From NCBI GenBank assembly GCA_963840725.1, contig CAWIZY010000031.1, positions 1 to 52,300 on the forward strand: a stretch of DNA of 52,300 nt. Direction: 5' to 3'. The first letter of the stretch is position 1; the number at the start of each line of letters is the position of its first letter. A program made the translations under genes and the position numbers. The notes under the pieces were generated by a model. That model saw only the letters and a list, made by a program, of their open reading frames with translations. It did no database searches and was not told where the DNA came from. Below are positions 17,964 to 25,973 of the stretch, in pieces. The DNA is from CAVWDU01 sp963840725. GTDB lineage: Bacteria > Pseudomonadota > Gammaproteobacteria > Pseudomonadales > Halieaceae.

Positions 17964-18188
17964 TACTCTCTGGCTGTGATAATAGCACCGAAGCCATCGT
18001 AGATTGGCGCGCGTGTATTGGTCTTGGCATTGAGCGCCTCCACTAAATCCACTTGCGGCATAAACTTCGAGGTTTGCCATAAAGCCCTGACAGCCAGGCT
18101 GACGGTAACATTATGGTAGCGCGCATAGGGTATTGGCAAATTTGTGCTCTGTTCCCCAATTTGCCTGTCGCCAGATCTTTTCGACCAT
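17963..18188 (-). CDS. Hidden small protein (about 74 residues), one apparent frameshift, coupled to the thioesterase
   Basis: No unbroken frame covers this gene. From the ATG at 18188 the sequence reads MVEKIWRQANWGTEHKFANT; dropping one base near 18125 continues ARYHNVTVSLAVRALWQTSK and then VDLVEALNAKTNTRAPIYDG to a TAA at 17963-17965. A stop lies in frame just before the ATG, so this start is forced. The TAA overlaps the thioesterase ATG. The joined sequence has a strongly coding-like composition, but I do not recognise the family. A role beside the thioesterase is inferred from coupling only. Confidence 0.5.
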
Positions 18189-18305
18189 CGTTGACTAGGT
18201 CTAATAGTGGCAGCTTTTTGGGAGGACTATACTCGGGTCTGCGTATCAAAACTCTTGCTACAGCGGTGCCCTAACCCAAAGCAAGCTGAACAGGAAGATA
18301 AAACC

Positions 18306-18509
18306 ATGACCAAGATCGTTACCGCCATCTATGCATCGGAAGACACCCTGCCCAATGTTCGCGATGATCTCATCTCGACTGGCATTCCGCAGGAAAAGAT
18401 CCGTGTCAATAAGGACAAGCGGCAGGTACAGGTAATGTCGCCAGATGTGACTGAAAGTGAGATCATTGAAATAATGCGCCGGCACGACCCGGTACAGCTT
18501 GACACCTGA
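18306..18509 (+). CDS. Small alpha/beta protein of unknown function
   Basis: A 67-residue protein beginning MTKIVTAIYASEDTLPNVRD. The pattern strand, helix, GIPQEKIRVNKD, strand, helix resembles one unit of the YflT-type stress fold seen at 2451-2954, but the similarity is structural guesswork. AGGAAG lies seven bases upstream of the ATG, which fixes the start despite a longer open frame. Divergent from the hidden small gene and thioesterase. Confidence 0.6.
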   Translation: MTKIVTAIYASEDTLPNVRDDLISTGIPQEKIRVNKDKRQVQVMSPDVTESEIIEIMRRHDPVQLDT

Positions 18510-18823
18510 ACATTGATCGCAAAGGGGCCACATCAGGCCTGCAATTGGATCTTCGGGTTTCCGGACAAGCGCTTGACGTCGCGATAGCGGTTGTGCCCAG
18601 ATAGTCTTACCTTTTCTCGTCCCGGGCTTAGAGGCTGGATATCCTGGCCCTGGCGTCCTCTCCACTGTTATCACTGTAGTCCACAATACCCCGCACTCAG
18701 GCGCCCGCCTTTCCAAACAACGGATATTGGTTCTTGATATGGCAGAAACCGCGCTCTGCCCCAGATTTTTCATGTGCTAAATTATGGTGCTTCCATAGAA
18801 CTTGATGCCCTGGAGGGCCATAT
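18510..18823. other. Stretch without a recognised gene
   Basis: About 310 bases between two plus-strand genes. A minus-strand open frame here (18258-18773) overlaps the better-supported small gene and has no family resemblance. I see no clear promoter or hairpin. Confidence 0.4.
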
Positions 18824-19273
18824 ATGAATGAAGATCAAGCCAGTGTAGTGCACCAACTCGCGGGCGCCTGGTGCCTGGTGTCGTCTGAATTCAGGACGTC
18901 GTCAGGCAAGGTGATTTACCCCCTGGGAGAAGATGCTGTAGGCCAGGCAATTTTTACCGAGTCCTGTTACATGTCGGGACAGCTCATGCGTCAGGGCCGG
19001 CCATCCTTTGCTTCTGGTGACCAGGCATCCGGAACGCCGGAGGAGGTCAAGGCGGCTCTGCAGGGTTATGTGGCCTACTATGGTCAGTGCGAGGTTGATA
19101 CAGAGCGGCAGACTCTCACCACCCACGTAGAAGGCAGCATGTATCCCAACTGGGTGGGTGGTGAGCAGTTACGTTTTTACGAGTTGTCCGGCAACGAGCT
19201 TGTTCTGAAAACGCCGCCGATCAGCTTTGGTGACGAGGAGTTCACTGGGGTGCTGACGTGGAAGCGCAAGTGA
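18824..19273 (+). CDS. Lipocalin-like domain protein
   Basis: A 149-residue soluble protein of the lipocalin-like group (PF13924 type). The N-terminal HQLAGAWCLVSSEFRTSSG matches the family's G-x-W-x-L-x-S entry strand. YPLGEDAVGQAIFTESCYMS and the C-terminal GVLTWKRK strand agree with the eight-strand barrel. No signal peptide, so probably cytoplasmic. These proteins bind small hydrophobic molecules in a few studied cases; the ligand here is unknown. Confidence 0.75.
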   Translation: MNEDQASVVHQLAGAWCLVSSEFRTSSGKVIYPLGEDAVGQAIFTESCYMSGQLMRQGRPSFASGDQASGTPEEVKAALQGYVAYYGQCEVDTERQTLTTHVEGSMYPNWVGGEQLRFYELSGNELVLKTPPISFGDEEFTGVLTWKRK

Positions 19274-19723
19274 ATACTCATCGGTAAGGGGAAAGCCGGA
19301 CAAGCCACGATTAAACTGACTGCCAGGCCACTCTTGGTTGTCTGCCCAAATTATTGGTAACCTGCCCCCGAATCCCCTGACAAAAGCTCAGAAGGGGTGC
19401 GATAGCAGAGTGGAACGGTCGTTTGAGGCCTGGGCATCATCGTCTTTCTGGTCATGATGTGTGTACAGGTCGGCTGTGCATGGCAAATCATCAATTCGCC
19501 ATTGGGAGTCACTTTTGCCGCGTAAAAGCACTGGCAGTGTGGACGGCATGTATGCATGCAGAACACAAACGTAATAAAAGCGTAAAAATAACCTGGCGAA
19601 AGGCTGAACGCCGCTTATCTTGCTATATGATTCCGGGTTAGAGTCATCGTTACGCATAAATAGAGCAAGCTGCTCCACCGGGATACCGACATTAATAATT
19701 TCGATACTGCTCATGGGTTTGCA
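19274..19723. other. 450-base gap before the giant surface-protein gene
   Basis: Contains a degenerate GGACAAGCCACGATTAAA half-palindrome at 19298 with a poor answering arm (GGTTGTCTGCCC, ending near 19347). A 118-codon minus-strand frame (19388-19744) starts inside the giant gene and resembles nothing I know. The stretch 19560-19620 is AT-rich and could hold the promoter of the downstream gene, but no good hexamer pair stands out. Confidence 0.4.
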
Positions 19724-22700
19724 GTGCAGAGCATTTGCACGCATGTCGGGAATACCAGATTTATTGATTTTCTGCGCAAAGGGCTTTTTGCCGCTGCCCT
19801 GAGTTTAAGCGCGAGCGTTCCGGTACTTGCGCAGGTGGCAGACTTTAACGTCACGGTCAACACTGGTCCCAATCCACCCAATGGGGATACCGTGTACCCC
19901 GGTGAAGCCACCAGCGTGCGCGTGACACTGGCCAATAATAATATCGTCACCTCACTGACCGGCGTAAATTTCACGAAAGCGTTGCCCACCACGGCAAGCA
20001 ATGGCCTCATAGTTATTGGAACCAGCGCGATCAATGGCGACCCCGGCTGTATCGGCGGCACGCTAACCACTAGCGCAGGTGCATCCGGCGTTTCCCTCGT
20101 CGGGCTTACTGTGCCGCCGCGCCGGCTTGGCTTCCCAGGCTCCGGGGAGTGTTATCTCGACATTCCCATCGCAGCGTTTTCCATTGACGGCGGCAGCGGC
20201 TCTCTCGCCTACAGCCTCAACGCCGGGGACGTGAATTCTGACCAGGGCACCAACGCCACTGGCGGCCCACAGGCCTATACATTACGTCCGTCTAACCGTC
20301 CTACCTGGTCGAAATCGTTCAGCGCTAACAATATCCATGTTTTGGGCGGCGCCACCCGCACAATGACAATCACTATCAATAATAACGACAGTAATGTGCC
20401 GCTCAGCGGCATCACGTTTTTCGATCAATTTCCAACGGCCGGTGGTCAGGGCGCAACCATTGAACCCACAGGAACCGTTGGCGGCACCTGTGGCGGCACA
20501 ACTATGGTGAGCCAGGGTCCGATGGCGAGGGTCGATGTTTCGGGCGTGAGCCTGATGCCGTCTTCAAGCTGCACGATCACAGTGGAAACCAGGGCAAGGC
20601 ACTCCGCGGGAATTTACACCAGCACCACTACAAACACGATCCCTGCTACCGGTTTTCGCAGCGACCAGGGTCTGCGCCCCGCAGCAAACGCCAGCAGTCA
20701 GGTGCGAGCGCGTTCACCACTGGCGGTAGGCAAAAGCTTCAGCCCCGGCATCGTCGCCAGCGGACAGGCCAATACATTCACCGTGACGCTAACTAACAGC
20801 GGCTTGACAGCACTGCCGATTACCACTTTTACCGATGATCCTATCGCCGCCGCGCCCAACCAGGCCAATATGACGATCGCAAACGCAGGGGACGTTGCCA
20901 ACAGCTGTGCAGGCGGCACTGTAACGCTGGAGAGCGGCGGGCAGGGCTTCAATGTAGGCGGGTTCTCAATTCCTGCAGGCGGTAACTGCGTGATCACCGT
21001 CACTTACACTGCAATCACGCCTGGAGCAGATCAGCCCAGCACTTATACCAACAGTATAGGGCAAGGCGATGTACAGACCGGCACGCCGGGGATCGTCAGC
21101 CAGGCGCGTTCCGCCACGGTACTGGTCGCTGATCGCCTGCGGGTGCTCAAATCTGCAGCGCCGGCCAATGCGACAGCCGGTGATCCGGTACGCTACACCA
21201 TTACTTTGCAAAACTACTCAGCGTCAATCCTCAATGATGTCTCCGTCCTCGACGTCCTGCCCAATGGGGCAACCTTTCTGATTGGTGGCGTGTTTGATCC
21301 CACTCTGACACCAGCCTGCGGCTCACTGGGCCTGAACGGTGCATCGCAGGGAGACAGCTCGCTCAACTTCACCATTCCCACACAGCCCGCTCGCACCGGA
21401 ACCAACACTCCCGGTACCTGCGTAATCAATTTTTCTGCGATGCTCGATCCCGACGGAACCACAGACACCACTAACATCATCCCCGCTGGAAACGTCTGCT
21501 TTGGTGTCGTTCCTACGTGTAACAACGTCGCCTCCGGCGGCGCCACCACTAATAACACCGCCACCATGAGCTTGGCAAAAACCTTTGATAACGCGGAAAG
21601 TGTTAGTAAGACTGAGGGCCTCACCACGCGATTGCGGCTGGTGTTGAGCAACAACTCGGTAAGCTTGCTCAGCAGTGCCACCATCAGCGATACACTGCCT
21701 TCCGCGGGACCATTCCAACAGTTGCGCGTAGCCAACCCGCCCAACGTCAGCAATAGCTGTGGCGGCTCGGTGATTGCAGCGGCCGGAAGCACCTCTGTTG
21801 AGATGAACGGTGGCACAGTTCCCGCCACCAGCGGTGGCAGCGCCGGAACCTGTTCTCTGGAAGTCGATGTTGTGGGACCGGCGGGAGTTTATCCCAATAC
21901 CGCAGCTGCCGCCGCCGTACGCAACAATGCCGACGGCTCGACCACTGACGTCAATGACAGTGACGGGGCCAATCTCACTTACAACGACGCCCTGCGGGTT
22001 GAGAAATTCTTTAACCCAAGCTCCACTGGGGACGGGGGAAGCTCAACAGGCAGTGTCCGCTTCACCAATCTCGACTCGAGCGGGCCTATTACGGGTATCT
22101 CGATGACCGACAACCTGCCCGCGGGAATGCTTATCGCTGAGCCCGCGAACGCCTATTCTACCTGCGGTGGCAATCCAGCGCTTACCGCGGATCCCGGCAC
22201 CACGGCAGTCTTCCTGAACGGAGCCACGCTGGCGCCCTCAGCAGTATGTGAAGTCAGGTTTGATGTCAGCGTTACAGGCAACACTGACTGGGTCAACACC
22301 ATTCCAGCCGGCGAAATCACGGCGGACAACGGTATTACCAACCGCGGCCCGGTGACCGCAACCCTGACATTCGTTCCGCCCGAAATACCGCTTATCTCGA
22401 AAGCAATATCACCGGGAAATATTTCTCCCGGGCAGTCGGCGCTGCTCACCATCAACATTACCAATGCCGCCCAGGATCTCACTAATCTGGAACTAACGGA
22501 TTATTTTACCATCGACGGCAGCGCTGGCGCAGCGCTTAACGGCATGCGTTTAGCCTCGGCACCCGCGCCCAGCACGGATTGCCCCAGCGGCATCGTCACC
22601 GCGATGCCGGGTGACACGTCAGTTCGACTTTCTGGTGCCAGCCTGCCTGCCAACGCGTCCTGTCAGGTTCGCGTGAATGTGACCTCAACGTCAGCGGGCA

Positions 22701-25270
22701 CAATCACCAATACCATCCCGATTAATAGTATCCGCAACGATCAAGGTGCCACTAACTCAACCTCCTTCGCCCAGACCACACTTAACATCGGTACGGCAAT
22801 TGGTGTCAGTAAAATGTTCGAGCCAACAGTGGTAAGCCCAAACGAGCCGTCGCGACTGCGCATAACCATATACAATACGCAAAGTGAGGGTCTCACCGGC
22901 CTATCGCTTACGGATACCTTCCCGACGGGGCTGGTAACCGCCGTCGATCCACAGGGCTTTTCGGATTGTGGTGGCGGCGTGGTGATTACCTTCCCCACTC
23001 CGGACAGCGTGTTGATGACTGGCGGTTCTATTGGCGGCGCGGCTGGCGATGAAGCAGCCACTTGTGTGATTGAAGCTGATGTCGTGGCTGCCACTGAGGA
23101 CACTTATCTCAATTCCATCCCGGAAAACTCGCTTTTGGCGAACGGGAATCCGGTGCCGCACCCGGAAGCAAACGCCAAGCTGGAAGTGCGCCAGCGCCTG
23201 ATCGTTAACAAGGCGTTTGACGATCTCACGCTGGATATGGGCGACCCCAATGGTTTCACCACCGGCACCGCATCGCGCCTGCCCGGCGTAGCCGCACCAC
23301 TAACCATACGCATTGAAAACCCCAATGCCATAGCACTAAGCCAAGTGCGATTTGTTGACGAGTTGCCCGATGGGCTGACGCTGGCACCAACGCCCAACCT
23401 TGCCACCACCTGCACTGGCGGCGCTGTCGACGGCGTCGCCTTCGGACGGGAGCTTCGTCTTACGGGAGCCACACTCGACGCCACCGGCGGCGCTGGCGCG
23501 GTGTGTACGGTAACTGCCAGCGTCGTCAGCAACATTTCGGGCATCTATACCAACGAGATTGCAGTGGGTGAGGTGACCAGCTTCGAGGGCATCGACAACA
23601 ATCCACCCACGCAGGCACAGATCATCATTATTACGCCTCCGGGCATCACCAAGGATATTGCTCCGCCAGTAGTCGCTCCCGGCGTGCCTGCAACCCTCAC
23701 CCTGGTGATGGAGAACGATAACGATCTCGCCTACACCCTGACGGCACCGCTGGCAGACAACCTGCCCGGCTCACCGGGCCAGATGACAGTGGCCAACTCC
23801 CCCTCGGTGACGACCGACTGTCCGGACGGCCCGGGAATCGTCACCGCGGTAGCAGATGCAAGCGGCATTAGCATCGCTAACGGCGCCAGCGTACCCCCCG
23901 GTGGTTGTTCAGTGACAGTTGATGTTACGGCAACTACGCCGGGAGATTACCTTAACTTCATTCCCGTAGGCGCGCTGAACACCAGCTTTGGGCCGAACGA
24001 AGAACCGGCTGAAGCGCCGCTGATGGTCAGCACACTGGGCTATATTTCCGGTCGCGTTTTTCTGGACAACCAGGCATCGCCCAACGGCAGCTACCTCCCG
24101 GGGGACTCCACGCCCATCGGGGGCAACCTGATCGAGCTGCGCAGCGGCGGGGGCTGCAGCGGAGCGCTAATCAACAGCGTGGTGACCGACGCCATGGGGA
24201 ACTACCTTTTCAGTGGCCTGGCGGCGGGCACTTACAGTGTGTGCCAACCAGCCCAACCGAACGGCTCACTTAACAGCGTCACTACCCAGGGCGCTATAGT
24301 CGGTGTGGCTGGCAGTACGGGCTCTGTAGGCACCCCCTCCAACCCCGGCACACCAACCAGCCAGATCGCCGGCATCGTGCTCGGCAACAACGGTAATGCT
24401 GACGAGGTCAGCGGTTCGCCGGAGAATAATTTTTCCGAAGTATTGCCGGCCAGCATCGACGGCAACGTCTATTATGACGCCAATAACAACGGCATCTTTG
24501 ATCCCAGCGAAAATGGTATCGGCGGCGTAACTGTCACGCTCACCGGTCCAGTCAATACCAGCGTGATCACTAACTCCGATGGCAGCTACAACTTCACCGG
24601 CCTGCCACCGGGGCAGTACACGGTGGTGGAAACCCAACCAAGTCCGTGGAACGATGGTATCGATACCCTGGGTACCGTAGACGGCATCCCCAACGGGAAC
24701 AACTCTACCAATAACAGCTTCACCGCCATAAGACTCGCGCCCGGAGACGCGGGTATCGAATACAATTTTGGCGAGCTGGTAAGTGCCGCGGCGCTTGCGA
24801 TTAATGCTTCCGCGACCTGCTCCAATGATGCGCCGGTTGTCAACTACAACATTCCCGCATACAGCGGCTCCAACACCACTTTCTCTCTCAGCTGGTACAC
24901 CGTTGACGATCGCCTGATCGCTACCCTTGCAGATCAGCCTGCGGCGGGCTCGCTATTGTGGCCTGGCGTGGTGTTGGACGGTGCCGGCATGGGCGTGGAC
25001 TGGCCGGGATGGGTATTCAGCGGCGGGGAGTGGACAGCTGTTGCCGATGATCGTCTGCCCGAAATGGTGCTGCGGGTAACACTAGGCGAAACTGCGGAAA
25101 CCACCGTGGCCTATCCGCGTAACTCTGCATCGTGTCTGACACAACCGTTGGGCACCTTCTCGACGCCAATTCCTGCGTTACCTAATCCGGCGCTGCTGGT
25201 GCTGACCCTTTTCATACTGCTTACCGGTGTCTGGTCGCTGACCCAGCAGGGTCAGCGTCGCCGGCTTTAA
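19724..25270 (+). CDS. Giant secreted repeat protein: ten DUF11-like repeats, two SdrD-B domains, C-terminal sorting-type tail
   Basis: An intact 1848-codon frame. Residues 1-37 form a signal peptide (GLFAAALSLSASVPVLAQ). Ten tandem repeats of about 130-145 residues follow, most opening with K-x-F/I-x-P and a T-(V/I)-(T/R)-(L/I)-x-N strand (repeat starts near residues 40, 196, 335, 474, 617, 759, 891, 1028, 1161 and 1308). Each carries a Cys pair around a GG-x-(V/I) turn and usually ends with Y-x-N-x-I. Two SdrD-B-like domains follow (about 1440-1570 and 1575-1685; GNVYYDANNNGIFDPSENGI is diagnostic), then a 130-residue domain. The end is PIPALPNPALLVLTLF, a hydrophobic helix and QGQRRRL, which resembles an IPTL-CTERM/PEP-CTERM-like sorting signal. 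Likely anchored or secreted adhesin or matrix protein. The GTG start is the best fit before the signal peptide. Confidence 0.85.
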   Translation: MQSICTHVGNTRFIDFLRKGLFAAALSLSASVPVLAQVADFNVTVNTGPNPPNGDTVYPGEATSVRVTLANNNIVTSLTGVNFTKALPTTASNGLIVIGTSAINGDPGCIGGTLTTSAGASGVSLVGLTVPPRRLGFPGSGECYLDIPIAAFSIDGGSGSLAYSLNAGDVNSDQGTNATGGPQAYTLRPSNRPTWSKSFSANNIHVLGGATRTMTITINNNDSNVPLSGITFFDQFPTAGGQGATIEPTGTVGGTCGGTTMVSQGPMARVDVSGVSLMPSSSCTITVETRARHSAGIYTSTTTNTIPATGFRSDQGLRPAANASSQVRARSPLAVGKSFSPGIVASGQANTFTVTLTNSGLTALPITTFTDDPIAAAPNQANMTIANAGDVANSCAGGTVTLESGGQGFNVGGFSIPAGGNCVITVTYTAITPGADQPSTYTNSIGQGDVQTGTPGIVSQARSATVLVADRLRVLKSAAPANATAGDPVRYTITLQNYSASILNDVSVLDVLPNGATFLIGGVFDPTLTPACGSLGLNGASQGDSSLNFTIPTQPARTGTNTPGTCVINFSAMLDPDGTTDTTNIIPAGNVCFGVVPTCNNVASGGATTNNTATMSLAKTFDNAESVSKTEGLTTRLRLVLSNNSVSLLSSATISDTLPSAGPFQQLRVANPPNVSNSCGGSVIAAAGSTSVEMNGGTVPATSGGSAGTCSLEVDVVGPAGVYPNTAAAAAVRNNADGSTTDVNDSDGANLTYNDALRVEKFFNPSSTGDGGSSTGSVRFTNLDSSGPITGISMTDNLPAGMLIAEPANAYSTCGGNPALTADPGTTAVFLNGATLAPSAVCEVRFDVSVTGNTDWVNTIPAGEITADNGITNRGPVTATLTFVPPEIPLISKAISPGNISPGQSALLTINITNAAQDLTNLELTDYFTIDGSAGAALNGMRLASAPAPSTDCPSGIVTAMPGDTSVRLSGASLPANASCQVRVNVTSTSAGTITNTIPINSIRNDQGATNSTSFAQTTLNIGTAIGVSKMFEPTVVSPNEPSRLRITIYNTQSEGLTGLSLTDTFPTGLVTAVDPQGFSDCGGGVVITFPTPDSVLMTGGSIGGAAGDEAATCVIEADVVAATEDTYLNSIPENSLLANGNPVPHPEANAKLEVRQRLIVNKAFDDLTLDMGDPNGFTTGTASRLPGVAAPLTIRIENPNAIALSQVRFVDELPDGLTLAPTPNLATTCTGGAVDGVAFGRELRLTGATLDATGGAGAVCTVTASVVSNISGIYTNEIAVGEVTSFEGIDNNPPTQAQIIIITPPGITKDIAPPVVAPGVPATLTLVMENDNDLAYTLTAPLADNLPGSPGQMTVANSPSVTTDCPDGPGIVTAVADASGISIANGASVPPGGCSVTVDVTATTPGDYLNFIPVGALNTSFGPNEEPAEAPLMVSTLGYISGRVFLDNQASPNGSYLPGDSTPIGGNLIELRSGGGCSGALINSVVTDAMGNYLFSGLAAGTYSVCQPAQPNGSLNSVTTQGAIVGVAGSTGSVGTPSNPGTPTSQIAGIVLGNNGNADEVSGSPENNFSEVLPASIDGNVYYDANNNGIFDPSENGIGGVTVTLTGPVNTSVITNSDGSYNFTGLPPGQYTVVETQPSPWNDGIDTLGTVDGIPNGNNSTNNSFTAIRLAPGDAGIEYNFGELVSAAALAINASATCSNDAPVVNYNIPAYSGSNTTFSLSWYTVDDRLIATLADQPAAGSLLWPGVVLDGAGMGVDWPGWVFSGGEWTAVADDRLPEMVLRVTLGETAETTVAYPRNSASCLTQPLGTFSTPIPALPNPALLVLTLFILLTGVWSLTQQGQRRRL

Positions 25271-25323
25271 GTCGCCGCTCAAGTCGCTGGAAGCCTCGTC
25301 ATCGGGGGAATATCGGGTAATAT

Positions 25324-25340
25324 CGGGGACAGACCACGAT
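25324..25340. repeat. REP-like half-palindrome 5
   Basis: CGGGGACAGACCACGAT is one arm of the recurring palindrome, between the convergent giant gene and DUF2238 gene. No answering arm is seen within 60 bases. Confidence 0.5.
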
Positions 25341-25349
25341 ACCTTGCGT

Positions 25350-25761
25350 CTATTCATGTGGCCGCTTCCTCCCCAGCCACTCTCCAACCGTGACCTTCCC
25401 CAACGCATGATCACCCTCGGGGATCTTGAGGCTGTGACGCAGCTCCAGCTTGGCATTGGGGTTTAACCAGAGATTCAGCAAGAATACGATCAGCATAGCC
25501 ATGATGGCGCCAACGCCTACCAGTAGCATGTCTTTTTGTGTATCCCAGATGTCTCCCTGGGTGCCGAGAAAGACCATGCCGAGCTCCGGTGCGGTCAGCC
25601 TGCCACTCGACGATCTCGTAGATGGAAGAGAAGGTGAAGGTTACGTCTACCGGAAAGAAATAGCTCCAGAACCCGCGCAGGCCGGCAATGCGCACCAGCA
25701 CTTCGGGGACGGGATAAGCCAGCAACAATCCGTAACAGAAGTGTACGAGCCGGTCGTACAT
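25350..25761 (-). pseudogene. DUF2238 (YjdF-like) membrane protein, 5' truncated and frameshifted
   Basis: Contains the conserved core of the DUF2238/YjdF membrane family: NMYDRLVHFCYGLLLAYPV, then SSIYEIVEW, then LGMVFLGTQGDIWDTQKDM and a final helix. Normal members are about 200 residues and have some 80 further N-terminal residues with three or four helices; these are absent here. Upstream of the ATG at 25761 the frame stays open for about 30 codons (a DSNHHDRKSW stretch) that do not resemble the family. One extra base near 25593 separates VEWQA from TAPELGMVF. The missing N-terminus suggests a real deletion rather than a sequencing slip; a REP-like sequence lies just upstream at 25863. 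Confidence 0.65.
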
Positions 25762-25862
25762 GTTGCGGTCGGCGCCTGGCCAGCTCTTACGGTCGTGGTG
25801 GTTGGAGTCTGAAACATTCTGGTAGAGTCGTATAATGATATGTGATTGTGCGGGCTTTTTAC

Positions 25863-25901
25863 GGACAAGCCGCGTCCAAACTCTATAAGCATGGCCTGTC
25901 T
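25863..25901. repeat. Degenerate REP-like palindrome 6
   Basis: GGACAAGCCGCGTCCAAA is loosely answered by ATGGCCTGTC. It lies between the truncated DUF2238 gene and the divergent AidB-like gene. Confidence 0.4.
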
Positions 25902-25934
25902 ATAATTTTTCCCGCATATATTCTGGCTGAACGC

Positions 25935-25951
25935 GGCCCCGTCGCGGGGCC
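25935..25951 (+). promoter_or_regulatory. 5' leader hairpin before the AidB-like gene
   Basis: GGCCCC and GGGGCC form a perfect six-pair stem around a five-base loop, ending 9 bases before the GGAGG ribosome site. No T-run follows, so it is not a terminator; it may affect translation or RNA stability. Confidence 0.35.
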
Positions 25952-25973
25952 TTGCAAACAGGAGGTAGTAACC

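Noticed and set aside
18191..18233. TTGACT and TATACT as a promoter before the 67-residue gene
   Set aside because: The spacer is 31 bases, far too long for a sigma-70 promoter.
19388..19744. 118-codon minus-strand open frame upstream of the giant gene
   Set aside because: Starts inside the giant gene's signal-peptide codons, no ribosome site, low-complexity tail, no recognised motif.
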